Below, piece after piece: positions 8,577 to 17,642 of a DNA stretch of 64,000 nucleotides. Numbering within the stretch: the stretch's first letter is position 1; each line of letters starts with the position of its first letter. Source of the stretch: Cytophagia bacterium CHB2 (GTDB lineage Bacteria > Zhuqueibacterota > Zhuqueibacteria > Zhuqueibacterales > Zhuqueibacteraceae). The stretch lies in assembly GCA_030263535.1 (NCBI GenBank), contig SZPB01000001.1:1-64000 (forward strand). Reading direction: 5' to 3'. The notes beneath the pieces were generated by a model. It searched no databases, was not told the DNA's origin, and worked only from the letters and a program-made list of their open reading frames with translations. The position numbers and the translations under genes are program-made.

Positions 8577-9024
8577 TTTATCTTGAGTGCAACCCGGATA
8601 AGGTTCTTGTGAGTGCTTTGGGAATTTCGAACAAAGAGATAAGCATGCTTACAGCAGAGGGAATGTTTGCAACACGCTTGCTAAAAACAATAACGTTGTC
8701 GGTTTGGTTGATGAAGTTCCTTTCAGTCCACAACCCGGCTACATCAAAACATTGCAGAATCAGGATTTCCTGCATGGTGTAAAGCTTTTTGTGGATCAAC
8801 GCCGGGGCAATCGCTTAATCATGCTTTGCCCGAGGTTGGAAGAATGGATTATCTTGGCAGCACATGAGGCCGAAATCAATCTCAACGATTATGACTTGCT
8901 TGAGAATGCAAAACAATTACACAAAGCAATAAACCTCCAGCAGTCAAGCTTAAAGAGATTTATTGATGACATAAAAACGAGCAGCGCAAAACTGCAAACG
9001 CTCGCCAGTTTCTTGAGATTATGA
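8573..9024 (+). pseudogene. Small Toprim-like partner of the ATPase, frameshifted
   Basis: The start (MIYLECNPDKVLVSALG, from ATG 8573) overlaps the ATPase stop by 4 nt. The sequence continues as KHAYSRGNVCNTL, NNVVGLVDEVPFSPQPGY and LIMLCPRLEEWII in the next frame, from about 8641 to the TGA at 9022-9024. One missing base near 8640 explains the shift; restored, the protein would be about 150 residues. A Glu in the first strand (E5) and an acidic VDE segment (about residues 46-48) are where a Toprim fold would carry its metal ligands, but only tentatively. The stop overlaps the der start by 4 nt, so all three genes appear translationally coupled. Confidence 0.7.
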
Positions 9025-10367
9025 CCAAAAAGCCCATCGTCGCCATCATCGGCCGGCCCAACGTCGGCAAATCGACCTTGTTCAATCGCTTCGCCGGCAA
9101 GCGCGTGGCGATCGTGCATGATTTGCCCGGCGTGACGCGCGACCGCAATTATGCTGAGGCGGAATGGGCCGGTTATGAATTCGTCGTGATCGATACCGGC
9201 GGTTATTTTGCCGGCAGCTCGAATGTTATCGATCAAGCGGTTCTGCGGCAAATCTCCGACGCGGTTAGTGAGGCGCACACTTTGGTGTTTGTCACGGGTG
9301 CGCAAACCGGCATCACTGCGCTGGATCAGGAAGTCGCGCGCATGTTGCGGCAAAGCGGCAAGCCGGTTTTACTTGCGGTAAATAAAATCGACGACAACAG
9401 CCATCTGCCCGCCATCGCCGATTTTTTTGTACTCGGGCTCGGTGAGCCTCATCCCATCTCCGCAGTTTCCGGAACACGAGTCGGTGATTTTTTGGATGTC
9501 GTCGTTGCGACATTGCCTGCGCACGCCCGGCGCCGCGCTGCGAGCGACGAGGAAAACACCAGCGCTGAACCGCCCTCGGAAGATTTGCGCCTGGCAATTG
9601 TCGGCCGCCCCAATGTCGGCAAATCTTCCCTGGTGAATGCGCTGCTGGGTCACGAAAAAGTGATTGTGACCGATATTCCCGGCACCACACGCGATGCCAT
9701 TGACACGATTTTACGCTACAAGAATCGAAATATCGTTTTGATCGACACCGCCGGCCTGCGCAAATCCGCGCGCGTGAAAGAAGCCGTGGAATTTTACAGC
9801 ACCGTACGCACACGCGACGCCATTCGCCGCTGCGATGTGGCCGTGGTGGTGATGGATGCCCAGGAGGGCATCACCGAGCAGGAGTTGCACATCATCGATG
9901 AAATCGCGCATCTGCACAAAGGCGTGATTCTGGCGATCAACAAATGGGATTTGATCGAGAAAGAGGCCGGCACGGTGAAGGAATTTGAAAAAGCCATTTC
10001 CGCAGAGTTGCGCATCTTCAACTACATTCCTTTGATTTTCATCTCGGCGTTGACCGGCCAGCGCGTGTTCAAATTGCTCGAATTGGCGATGCAGGTCGAA
10101 GCCGAGCGCAAACGCGAGATTCGCACCAGCGAGCTGAATGCGTTTTTGCAGGAAGCGATTCAAAAATATCAGCCGCCCTCGATGGATCAACGCGAAATCA
10201 AACTCAATTACTGCACGCAGGTAAAAATCAATCCACCGGTATTTGCCATCTTTTGCAATCACCCGACTTCCATTGCGCGCAGTTACCGGCAGTATTTGGA
10301 AAAAAAATTCCGTTCGCGTTTTGGATTCACCGGCGTCCCGTTAACCTTCACTTTTCGAAAAAAATGA
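9021..10367 (+). CDS. der: Ribosome biogenesis GTPase Der (EngA)
   Basis: 448 residues. Two tandem GTPase domains: GRPNVGKS at residues 11-18 with NKID at 121-124, and GRPNVGKS again at 195-202 with NKWD later, followed by a KH-like C-terminal domain (VPLTFTFRKK end). Der binds the 50S subunit and is needed for its assembly. The length and the double-GTPase architecture are diagnostic. The start ATG (9021) overlaps the preceding cassette's stop. Confidence 0.98.
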   Translation: MTKKPIVAIIGRPNVGKSTLFNRFAGKRVAIVHDLPGVTRDRNYAEAEWAGYEFVVIDTGGYFAGSSNVIDQAVLRQISDAVSEAHTLVFVTGAQTGITALDQEVARMLRQSGKPVLLAVNKIDDNSHLPAIADFFVLGLGEPHPISAVSGTRVGDFLDVVVATLPAHARRRAASDEENTSAEPPSEDLRLAIVGRPNVGKSSLVNALLGHEKVIVTDIPGTTRDAIDTILRYKNRNIVLIDTAGLRKSARVKEAVEFYSTVRTRDAIRRCDVAVVVMDAQEGITEQELHIIDEIAHLHKGVILAINKWDLIEKEAGTVKEFEKAISAELRIFNYIPLIFISALTGQRVFKLLELAMQVEAERKREIRTSELNAFLQEAIQKYQPPSMDQREIKLNYCTQVKINPPVFAIFCNHPTSIARSYRQYLEKKFRSRFGFTGVPLTFTFRKK

Positions 10368-12043
10368 CCTTACTTATGTATCGACTTTTGCCTCTGCTTC
10401 TGATCTTGTCTGCTCTTGCTCCGTCCGTGTGGGGTCAAACAAAAACTCATGCTGAACAATTGCTGACCGATTATCAACAAGCCCGCGCCGGCTTGGCGGC
10501 TGAGCCGGTAAAATGCGGTTTTCCTGCGCTGGCGGCTTTGCATGCCGAGCGCACAAAGAACCCTGACTGGCAACCGCAACTGCGAGCAGCATTCGCGCGT
10601 CCCTCCCTCCCGCAAACATATGTGACGCCCGATGGCCGATTCAAAATTCACTATACCACCACTGGGTTCGATGCCGTTAATCCCGCCTCCACCAACACGG
10701 CCGGCGTTCCGGATTTTATCTATGAAGCCGGCCTCGCTGCACAACGCGCGTACTCTCTACTCGTCGATGAGCTTGGCATGCGTCCGCACGCAAATGACAA
10801 CGGCTCAGACGGCCCGGAATTCGACTTCTACGTGCTCGATCTCGGCAATCTTTATGGCGAGACGATTCTGGAGTTCTCGTCCGGTAGTGGGCCTTCTTAT
10901 ATTCGCATCGATAATGATTATGGCTCAAATTTCTATACGCGCGGCTTGGAAGGGCTGCGCGTTACGGTGGCGCATGAATATTTTCATGCTGTGCAATTGA
11001 ATTACTTTTTCCGTGATGTCGATATCTTTTTTTTCGAGCTTTCTGCCACCTGGTTCGAAGACGTCGCCTACGATGACATCAATGATTATTATCAATATCT
11101 GCGCACCTGGTTTCGCAACCCCGATTTACCGCTAAACTCGACGACGAACTTTCATCAATACGGTTCCTGCATTTGGTTGCATTATCTTGCCAAAAAACTT
11201 GACCCCGTGTTGGTGCGTCTGATCTGGGATCAAATTGAGGATAAACCGGCGGTATTCGCAATGCAAGGTGTCTTGGATTCGGGAATATACCCCATCACTT
11301 TCGCGCAGGCGATACAGGAATTTTCCAGTTGGAATTATTTTACCCGCTACCGGGCAGACGCGGATTTGTTTTATGAAGAAGGCGAAGCTTATCCTGCCGT
11401 GGCGATCGCGGCTATGCAAAAGACTTCATCCGATACGACGATCGCAAGCAGCTTAGAACCGCTGGCGGCGCACTACTATCAATTTGTGCGTCAGGGGCGC
11501 AGCATGCAAATTTATCTACACGTCGACGCTGATCCCGGACGCTGGGCGGTAACCGCGATTTCAGGTTCGCCCAGTGCAGGTTATGACGTGATGAAAGATC
11601 AAGGCCTCGCCGCGGTCAATCTTCCTGCACTGCTGCGTGAAGATACGGTTAGCGTTGTGATCACGAATGTCGGAGCGCCGCCCTCCGCAAATCAGTCGCC
11701 GAGTTATGATTATCAATTGCAGGTAAAATACGGCGTGCAGCAGGATTTGCCGAGTGTGTTGGAAAATCCCCGGCCGAATCCTTTTCGCATCGGAGAAGGC
11801 GCGGTTCTGGTTTTTCCCTATCGTTTGGCGGAGCGCGAGCGCGTGCACGCTACGATCTATCGCGAAGACGGCAAAGTCGTCAGGGAATTCAATCTCGGGT
11901 CGCGTGGTGCGGGCTTTCATTCAGACCTGACTTGGAACGGAACCGACGGCTCCGGTGAGCGTGTGAGCAGCGGCGTCTATTTCATGCGTCTGCGGGCCGG
12001 CGATTTGCTTGAAACAACGAAGGTCGTGGTCATTGCGCATTAG
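10364..12043 (+). CDS. Secreted metalloprotease-like protein (MXAN_6640 type) with FlgD-like C-terminal domain
   Basis: 559 residues. ATG 10364 overlaps the der stop (ATGA); the alternative ATG 10376 also keeps the signal peptide (LLPLLLILSALAPSVWGQ). An HEYFH zinc-binding motif lies at residues 204-208 in a segment VTVAHEYFHAVQLNY, with a Glu-rich downstream region (ATWFEDVAYD) that may give the third ligand. The last ~80 residues (NPRPNPFRIGEG, then YREDGKVVREF, DLTWNGTDGSGERVSSGVYFMRL) are a FlgD-like Ig domain of the type used as a type IX secretion/surface-sorting tail in FCB bacteria. Protease activity is inferred from the motif. Confidence 0.8.
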   Translation: MTLLMYRLLPLLLILSALAPSVWGQTKTHAEQLLTDYQQARAGLAAEPVKCGFPALAALHAERTKNPDWQPQLRAAFARPSLPQTYVTPDGRFKIHYTTTGFDAVNPASTNTAGVPDFIYEAGLAAQRAYSLLVDELGMRPHANDNGSDGPEFDFYVLDLGNLYGETILEFSSGSGPSYIRIDNDYGSNFYTRGLEGLRVTVAHEYFHAVQLNYFFRDVDIFFFELSATWFEDVAYDDINDYYQYLRTWFRNPDLPLNSTTNFHQYGSCIWLHYLAKKLDPVLVRLIWDQIEDKPAVFAMQGVLDSGIYPITFAQAIQEFSSWNYFTRYRADADLFYEEGEAYPAVAIAAMQKTSSDTTIASSLEPLAAHYYQFVRQGRSMQIYLHVDADPGRWAVTAISGSPSAGYDVMKDQGLAAVNLPALLREDTVSVVITNVGAPPSANQSPSYDYQLQVKYGVQQDLPSVLENPRPNPFRIGEGAVLVFPYRLAERERVHATIYREDGKVVREFNLGSRGAGFHSDLTWNGTDGSGERVSSGVYFMRLRAGDLLETTKVVVIAH

Positions 12044-12082
12044 AATCAAACGCCCTGTGGGCCTTGGCAGACGTGCCTTTCG

Positions 12083-12111
12083 TTGACTTTTAGGCGCTTT
12101 TTTATTATACT
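12083..12111 (+). promoter_or_regulatory. Sigma-70-type promoter for sppA
   Basis: TTGACT (12083-12088), 17-nt spacer, TATACT (12106-12111), 45 nt before the sppA start, in an AT-rich gap after the metalloprotease gene. Confidence 0.6.
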
Positions 12112-12155
12112 GGTGCGTTCATTAAGGCCTCAACTTAGCAAATCACGAAACAATT

Positions 12156-13043
12156 ATGGCACGCGGGAGAGATTGGTTTTTAGGTTTATTATTGCTGGCG
12201 GCAGCGGGCATTTTCATTTTCTTCATCGCCTCGATTTTCTTTGGACGCACCGACAACGATGACGGCTTCGAGCTTTCCACCGGCAGGCGCGTTGGGTTAA
12301 TCGAGGTCAAGGGTGTCATTCTTGATTCCGAAACCACGGTCAAAAATCTTGAGCGCTACGGCAGCAGCCAGGATATCGCCGCGATTATCCTGCGCATCGA
12401 CAGCCCAGGCGGCGGCGTGGCTGCCAGTCAAGAAATTTATGAAGCCGTAAAACGCGTGCGCGAAGGCGGCAAATTCGTAATCGCGTCCATGGCTTCGGTG
12501 GCGGCATCGGGCGGCTATTATATCGCATGCGGCGCCGATACGATCATGGCGAATCCTGGCACGACGACCGGAAGCATCGGCGTGATCGCGGAGATGTTCA
12601 ACGCCACGGAGTTGATGCAAAAAATCGGCGTGCATTTTGAAGTCATCAAAAGTGGAAAATTCAAAGATACCGGCTCGCCGTTCCGGCCCATGAACGAAGA
12701 AGATCGCCTGCAACTGCAAAGTTATGTTGACAATGCCTATCAGCAATTTGTCAACGTGGTCGCAACGGAACGCGACTTGACCACAGAACAAGTACTGAAA
12801 TACGCCGATGGCCGCATTTACACCGGCCAGCAGGCGCATGAAATCCGGCTAATCGATCTCCTCGGCACGTATGAGGATGCCGTCGATCTGGCCGGCAAAA
12901 TGGGCGGCATCACCGGCAAAGCCAGAGTGATCAAACCGTCGGTTCGCAAAACAACCATGTGGGATTTGTTGTTTGGCGATATCGAGCAACATCTGATTCG
13001 CTTGCAAACCCTACCCGTACTGCGTTATCAAATGATATTTTGA
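12156..13043 (+). CDS. sppA: Signal peptide peptidase SppA (S49 family)
   Basis: 295 residues. One N-terminal membrane anchor (FLGLLLLAAAGIFIFFIASIFF), then a single S49 protease domain. Catalytic Ser is expected at S118 (SVAASGGYYIACGAD) and Lys at K168 (KSGKFKDTGSPFR). This is the short, single-domain 36K form acting at the membrane to degrade cleaved signal peptides. A good promoter precedes it and the fmdB-like gene follows in 7 nt, so the two are probably co-transcribed. Confidence 0.93.
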   Translation: MARGRDWFLGLLLLAAAGIFIFFIASIFFGRTDNDDGFELSTGRRVGLIEVKGVILDSETTVKNLERYGSSQDIAAIILRIDSPGGGVAASQEIYEAVKRVREGGKFVIASMASVAASGGYYIACGADTIMANPGTTTGSIGVIAEMFNATELMQKIGVHFEVIKSGKFKDTGSPFRPMNEEDRLQLQSYVDNAYQQFVNVVATERDLTTEQVLKYADGRIYTGQQAHEIRLIDLLGTYEDAVDLAGKMGGITGKARVIKPSVRKTTMWDLLFGDIEQHLIRLQTLPVLRYQMIF

Positions 13044-13050
13044 GGTGACT

Positions 13051-13284
13051 ATGCCGATTTATGAATATCGCTGCCCGGCATGCGAGACGAAATTCGAACA
13101 ACTTATTCGCGACAGTGAAGCATTGGAATTGCAGTGTCCTAACTGCGGCACGCGCGAGGTGAGCCGCTTGCTCTCGGTTTTTGCGACCAACACGACCCTC
13201 GGCAGCAGCGCGCCTGCGCATGCGTCTGACTTCTCCGCCGGCGGCGGCCATTGTTGCGGCGGCGGCGGATGCGGGTGCCATTAG
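13051..13284 (+). CDS. FmdB-family zinc ribbon protein
   Basis: 77 residues from ATG 13051 (SD GAGGTG). MPIYEYRCPACETKFEQ with Cys8/Cys11 and a second pair CPNCG at 29-32 is the FmdB putative regulatory zinc ribbon. The tail ends in a Gly/Cys/His run (GGHCCGGGGCGCH), common in this family. Function unknown; a metal or nucleic-acid binding role is inferred. Confidence 0.92.
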   Translation: MPIYEYRCPACETKFEQLIRDSEALELQCPNCGTREVSRLLSVFATNTTLGSSAPAHASDFSAGGGHCCGGGGCGCH

Positions 13285-13403
13285 ATCGCTGAGCAATCTT
13301 TGAACTCCGGCGCGGCAACATCTGAAATCAAATGAAGTTTTGCCCCAAGATTGTAAAATGATGCGATAACACATAAAAACTAGTTCGAAGGAGGTGAAGC
13401 GAT

Positions 13404-13499
13404 TTGCCCAGCGGCAAGAAACGTAAACGGCATAAAATTGCTACGCACAAACGCAAAAAGCGTTTGCGGAAGAACCGGCATAAAAAGAAGCTCCGTTAA
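13404..13499 (+). CDS. COX24/AURKAIP1-type 31-residue basic protein
   Basis: TTG 13404 behind a near-perfect AAGGAGGTG. Translation starts with PSGKKRKRHKIATHKRKKRL and ends KKKLR. This extremely Lys/Arg-rich mini-protein matches the short bacterial relatives of COX24/AURKAIP1 (PF08213), a small-ribosomal-subunit-associated protein conserved in the Bacteroidota/FCB lineage. It is below usual ORF-size cutoffs and easily missed. The start codon could alternatively be read as N-formyl-Met then Pro-Ser-Gly. Confidence 0.85.
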   Translation: MPSGKKRKRHKIATHKRKKRLRKNRHKKKLR

Positions 13500-13598
13500 C
13501 CGTGGCGGGCGTTTTACTGGGCGACGCAGCAACAAACATGCTGCCAGCGCACGGCGGGACGCCCGTTCGTCTTTTAGCCATTTCTGTATGGATATGCC
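13500..13598 (+). other. Structured intergenic stretch
   Basis: CGGGCGT soon after the COX24-like stop can pair with ACGCCCG about 50 nt on, and between them GCAGCA and TGCTGC form an inner stem. A T-rich run (GTCTTTT) follows. It could be a terminator or mRNA-leader structure for the histidine kinase gene. Pairing was judged by eye only. Confidence 0.35.
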
Positions 13599-15827
13599 AT
13601 GATCGGGGACACGCCTCGCACCATCCTGCTGATCGATGATGATGCCACGATGCACGATCTCGCGCGCGCCCATCTCGAAAAGTCGGGCTATACGCTCATT
13701 TCTGCCTACAACGCCCACGCCGGCTTGCAAGCAGTGCTGGCGCATCGCCCGGATTTGGTGTTGCTGGATTTTATGATGCCGGAGATGGACGGCGAGAAAG
13801 CCTTCTACGAATTGACGCACAATCCCGCTTATCGCGCCGTAAGCGAGACCCCGGTGATCATGCTCACCGCGCGCGGCGGCGACGAGTTGCTGAAAACGAC
13901 GCTGCTCGAACGCGGCGTGAGCGCCTACCTGCTCAAACCTTTTGGCCTGCGCGAGCTGACGAACGTCATCGAAAATGTTTTCATCATTCATGACATTCGC
14001 CTGCGCAACCAGCAATTGCGCGCCGAAGTCGAGTTGACGCGCGATCATCTCGAGTTGATTATGCGCACGGCCCCAATCGGTATTTTTTCAACAGATGATA
14101 TAGGCCGGATCGAGCACGCCAATCACGTGCTCGCGCGGCTGCTGGATTTTGAAAACCCCAAAGACCTGCGCCATCGCGTTATTGCAGAAGATGAAAGACT
14201 GCGGGACACCTTTTTGCGCACCGCCGTGGCACGCGTATTGACCGGCAAAAAACCCTGGAAGGTTCACTATTTTCATTATATCAAACATGCCGACCGGCGC
14301 CGCGTGCTCAATATTCATTGCGTGCCGGTCAAAAAATCCTCCGAAGAAATTGAAGGCGTGGTCGGCGTCGTCGAAGATGTCACGGAGACGCACAAACGCG
14401 ATGAACAATTGCAGATGCTGACGACCATCGGCCTGGCATTGCAAAGCATTATTGATCTCGATGATTTGCTCCATTTGATTTTAACCGGCATCACCGCCGG
14501 ACCGGCGCTCGGATTTACGCGCGCCATGATTTTCCTGGCCGACAATTCCGGCCAGCATTTAGTGGGAAAAATGGCGGTCGGCCCGGTTAATGCCAAGGAA
14601 GCCGAGGAAATTTGGAAAACGTTCGAGCGCGAGCATCTTTCACTGGAAGATTTCCTGGAGAAATACGGCAAACGCCGGCCTGCGACGCCGAGCCGTTTGG
14701 ATCTCATCGTGCGCGAACAAATCATTCCACTCGGCATTCAAGATTCCGACTTCGTCCGGCAAATCCTGCTCAAACATACCTATCGCGGGCTGCCGAACCG
14801 GCTCGATCATCCGAGTTGCAAAAAAGTCTTTCGCGCATTGCAGCTCGAGGATTTTGTCGCTGTACCGCTGATTGCAAAAGACCGCCTCAAGGGCGTGATT
14901 GTGGCGGACAATCGCTTCAGCACGCAGACCGTTGCCTCAGATTTGATTTCCCTGCTGGAATTGTTTGCCAGTCAAGCCGCGCAAGCGCTCGAAAAAGCTG
15001 ATGCCTATCGCCGGCTGGAGTTGGAAAAGCGCAAGCTCGAACACGCTTATGAACAATTACAGACAACGCACGATCGCCTGGTGCATGCCGAGCGCCTGGC
15101 GACAATTGGCAACATGGCGGCGCATGTCGCGCACGAAATCCGCAATCCGTTAGTTACGATTGGCGGATTTGCCCGTTCCCTCAATCGCCAGTTGCATGAT
15201 CATGAGTCGGCCCGCAACATTACCAGCGTAATCGTGGAAGAAGTGATACGCCTGGAAAAAATTCTGGCGAACGTTTTGGATTTTTCCAAGCTGCCCAAAC
15301 CCTCACTGCAATTGGCCGATCTCAATCAACAAGCCGCAGAAGTTTGCAATTTGCTGCGCGACGAGGCCCGGGAAAAACGCGTTGAAATACGCATGAATCT
15401 CGCGCCGGGCTTGCCCAAAATGTGGATCGATACGATTCAAATCAACCAACTGCTGGTCAATCTCGTGCGCAACGGCATTCAAGCAATGAAAACCGGCGGC
15501 TTGCTGGAGGTGCGGACCCTACTCTGGTCAAAGCGTTTTGCTCGCATCACCGTGCGCGACACGGGCAGCGGCATTCCGCACGAAATTATCGAGGATGTTT
15601 TTAAACCGTTCTTCACCACGAAAGCCTATGGCACCGGACTCGGGCTTGCGATTTGCCGGCAAATCGTCAATGATCACGGCGGCGAAATTTCTGTGCAATC
15701 ATCTCCCGGCGAGGGCACGATTTTCACGATTGATCTTCCGCTGGAGAAAACCTCTCCGGAAGAAAAATTTGAAACCACTTTCATCAACGACAATTCGACT
15801 CCGGATTCACCGCTTTTGATCACCTGA
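13599..15827 (+). CDS. Hybrid REC-PAS-GAF histidine kinase
   Basis: 742 residues. Receiver domain first (phospho-acceptor D57 in LVLLDFMMPEMDG, conserved K113 in LLKPF), then a PAS domain (about 150-260), a GAF domain (about 275-460), a coiled coil, and HisKA with the phosphorylated His at H512 (AAHVAHEIRNPLVTIGGF). HATPase motifs follow: LLVNLVRNGIQAM, DTGSGIP, GTGLGLAICRQIV. An N-terminal receiver points to input from another kinase. No cognate response regulator is adjacent; the next gene is xseA. Confidence 0.93.
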   Translation: MIGDTPRTILLIDDDATMHDLARAHLEKSGYTLISAYNAHAGLQAVLAHRPDLVLLDFMMPEMDGEKAFYELTHNPAYRAVSETPVIMLTARGGDELLKTTLLERGVSAYLLKPFGLRELTNVIENVFIIHDIRLRNQQLRAEVELTRDHLELIMRTAPIGIFSTDDIGRIEHANHVLARLLDFENPKDLRHRVIAEDERLRDTFLRTAVARVLTGKKPWKVHYFHYIKHADRRRVLNIHCVPVKKSSEEIEGVVGVVEDVTETHKRDEQLQMLTTIGLALQSIIDLDDLLHLILTGITAGPALGFTRAMIFLADNSGQHLVGKMAVGPVNAKEAEEIWKTFEREHLSLEDFLEKYGKRRPATPSRLDLIVREQIIPLGIQDSDFVRQILLKHTYRGLPNRLDHPSCKKVFRALQLEDFVAVPLIAKDRLKGVIVADNRFSTQTVASDLISLLELFASQAAQALEKADAYRRLELEKRKLEHAYEQLQTTHDRLVHAERLATIGNMAAHVAHEIRNPLVTIGGFARSLNRQLHDHESARNITSVIVEEVIRLEKILANVLDFSKLPKPSLQLADLNQQAAEVCNLLRDEAREKRVEIRMNLAPGLPKMWIDTIQINQLLVNLVRNGIQAMKTGGLLEVRTLLWSKRFARITVRDTGSGIPHEIIEDVFKPFFTTKAYGTGLGLAICRQIVNDHGGEISVQSSPGEGTIFTIDLPLEKTSPEEKFETTFINDNSTPDSPLLIT

Positions 15828-15837
15828 CAACTTTGCC

Positions 15838-17067
15838 ATGGCTTCTCGCGTCGCGCAAAGCGAACAACCACCCAACGAACTGCTCACGGTATCCGAGTTA
15901 ACTGCGGGCATCAAAAATCTACTCGAAGAAGGGCTCCCTCCCTTTTGGCTGACCGGTGAAATTTCGAATTTTAAACATCACACGTCCGGGCATTTTTATT
16001 TTTCGATGAAAGATGAAGAGGCCCAAATTCCCTGCGTCATGTGGGCCGGGCGGAATCGTAATTTGCGCTTCACCCCGCGCGACGGCATGCAGGTCGTGGT
16101 GCATGGCAAAGTCACGGTTTACGAAAAACGCGGCTACTATCAATTCGAAGTCTGGCAAATGCAGCCCGCCGGCGTCGGCGCTTTGCAATTGGCGTTCGAG
16201 CGCTTGAAGCAACGCTTGCACGCGGAAGGCTTGTTTGATGAAGATCACAAAAAACCTCTGCCGGAATATCCGCAGCGTATCGGCATTGTGACCTCGCCGA
16301 CCGGCGCGGCGATTCGTGATGTAATCAGCGTGTTGCGGCGGCGTTGGCCGGCGATTGCCATCATACTCCGGCCCGTGCGCGTCCAGGGCGCAGGCGCAGC
16401 GGAAGAAATCGCTCAGGCACTGGAGGAATTCAACGCGTACGGCGAAGTTGATCTCGTCATTATCGGTCGCGGCGGCGGCTCGCTGGAGGATTTATGGCCG
16501 TTCAACGAGGAGATTGTCGCGCGCGCGATCTACGCCAGCGCGCTTCCGGTGGTCTCTGCCGTGGGGCATGAGATCGATTTCAGCATCAGCGATTTCGTGG
16601 CGGATTTGAGGGCTCCAACGCCTTCGGCTGCCGCCGAGATGGTTGTTCCACAAGCAGGGGAAGTAAAACGCCTGTTGTGGCATCAATTACAGCGCGCTTA
16701 TCTCCACCTTCACCGCCAGATGCAAACGCAGCGCGAACGGTTGCGGCGTTTCGCCCGCAGCTATGGCATGCGCCGGCCAATCGACGCGCTTCATCAACAC
16801 AGCCAAACGCTGGATGAAAAGCACCGCCGCCTGCAACAAAGCATGCAACAATTGCTGGCGCAACACCGGCGAGATATCGCACATCTCTATCATCGCCTGC
16901 AGGCCTTGAGCCATCAGAATATTCTCCGCCGCGGCTTTGCATTAGTTTTTAAAGATGATTCAGGTTCGCTTGTCAGCGCAGCCGCACAGTTGCAGCCGGA
17001 AGATAGGATTCGTCTGCAATTTGCTGAAGGTCAGGCGCATGCTACGGTTCAAAGCAACCAACCTTAA
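15838..17067 (+). CDS. xseA: Exodeoxyribonuclease VII large subunit
   Basis: 409 residues. An N-terminal OB fold (LTVSELTAGIKNLLEE, GEISNFKHHTSGHFYFSMKD) is followed by the nuclease domain with GIVTSPTGAAIRDVISVL, IIGRGGGSLEDLWPFNEE and SAVGHEIDFSISDFVAD-LRAPTPSAA, then a helical coiled-coil C-terminus. It degrades single-stranded DNA as a complex with XseB, but no xseB is seen in the next kilobase; it must lie elsewhere or be absent. Confidence 0.97.
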   Translation: MASRVAQSEQPPNELLTVSELTAGIKNLLEEGLPPFWLTGEISNFKHHTSGHFYFSMKDEEAQIPCVMWAGRNRNLRFTPRDGMQVVVHGKVTVYEKRGYYQFEVWQMQPAGVGALQLAFERLKQRLHAEGLFDEDHKKPLPEYPQRIGIVTSPTGAAIRDVISVLRRRWPAIAIILRPVRVQGAGAAEEIAQALEEFNAYGEVDLVIIGRGGGSLEDLWPFNEEIVARAIYASALPVVSAVGHEIDFSISDFVADLRAPTPSAAAEMVVPQAGEVKRLLWHQLQRAYLHLHRQMQTQRERLRRFARSYGMRRPIDALHQHSQTLDEKHRRLQQSMQQLLAQHRRDIAHLYHRLQALSHQNILRRGFALVFKDDSGSLVSAAAQLQPEDRIRLQFAEGQAHATVQSNQP

Positions 17068-17204
17068 TCTCTGCCGCGTCAATTTCCTTATCAAACCGCA
17101 AATTGTAAGGTTTGCCGGTACCTTTCGTTGTGACTTTTTGGGCACGAACGGCAGCATCCGTTCGGTTTGCATGACATCTCGATGAATTCGAAAGGCACCT
17201 CCTC

Positions 17205-17642
17205 ATGCGGTTCATTTGTCTGTTTCTCCTGACACTCGCGCTGCTTGGCTGCGGTGGTACACGAAATCAAACAAGTTTATCCGAATTACAAAACTGGGCC
17301 GGCACCTGGCAGGGCAAGGGTATTCGCGAAAATCGTGCTGATCCCGTGCGCGATTGGACCCTGAAGCTGACGATAAAGAACAATCGTCTCACCGGGTTCA
17401 TGCAAGACGATGGCGGCGAAATGGGAAAACAAAATCTCAATAAGATTCGTTTGCACGGCGGTATATTGACGTTCAATTTGAATTTCGAATCCGCGCGCGG
17501 CTTGCAAGTGACTTATCGTCATGAGGCCGTGTTAAAGGGCGATAAGATCTTGAGTGAATTCAAGGGCCGTGAAGGCGGGCGTTCATTCCAGGGCAAATGG
17601 GAGGCCGTCAAAACCGCTGAAGACGACAGCACTCACAACTGA
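17205..17642 (+). CDS. Small lipoprotein of unknown function
   Basis: 145 residues. Lipobox LLGC at residues 13-16 after a hydrophobic signal. The mature part is beta-rich (NWAGTWQGKGIREN, WTLKLTIKNNRLTGFMQDDGGEMG) and resembles small lipocalin-like or DUF-type periplasmic proteins measuring a GTWxGxG motif. No catalytic residues visible. A terminator lies about 180 nt downstream. Confidence 0.65.
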   Translation: MRFICLFLLTLALLGCGGTRNQTSLSELQNWAGTWQGKGIRENRADPVRDWTLKLTIKNNRLTGFMQDDGGEMGKQNLNKIRLHGGILTFNLNFESARGLQVTYRHEAVLKGDKILSEFKGREGGRSFQGKWEAVKTAEDDSTHN

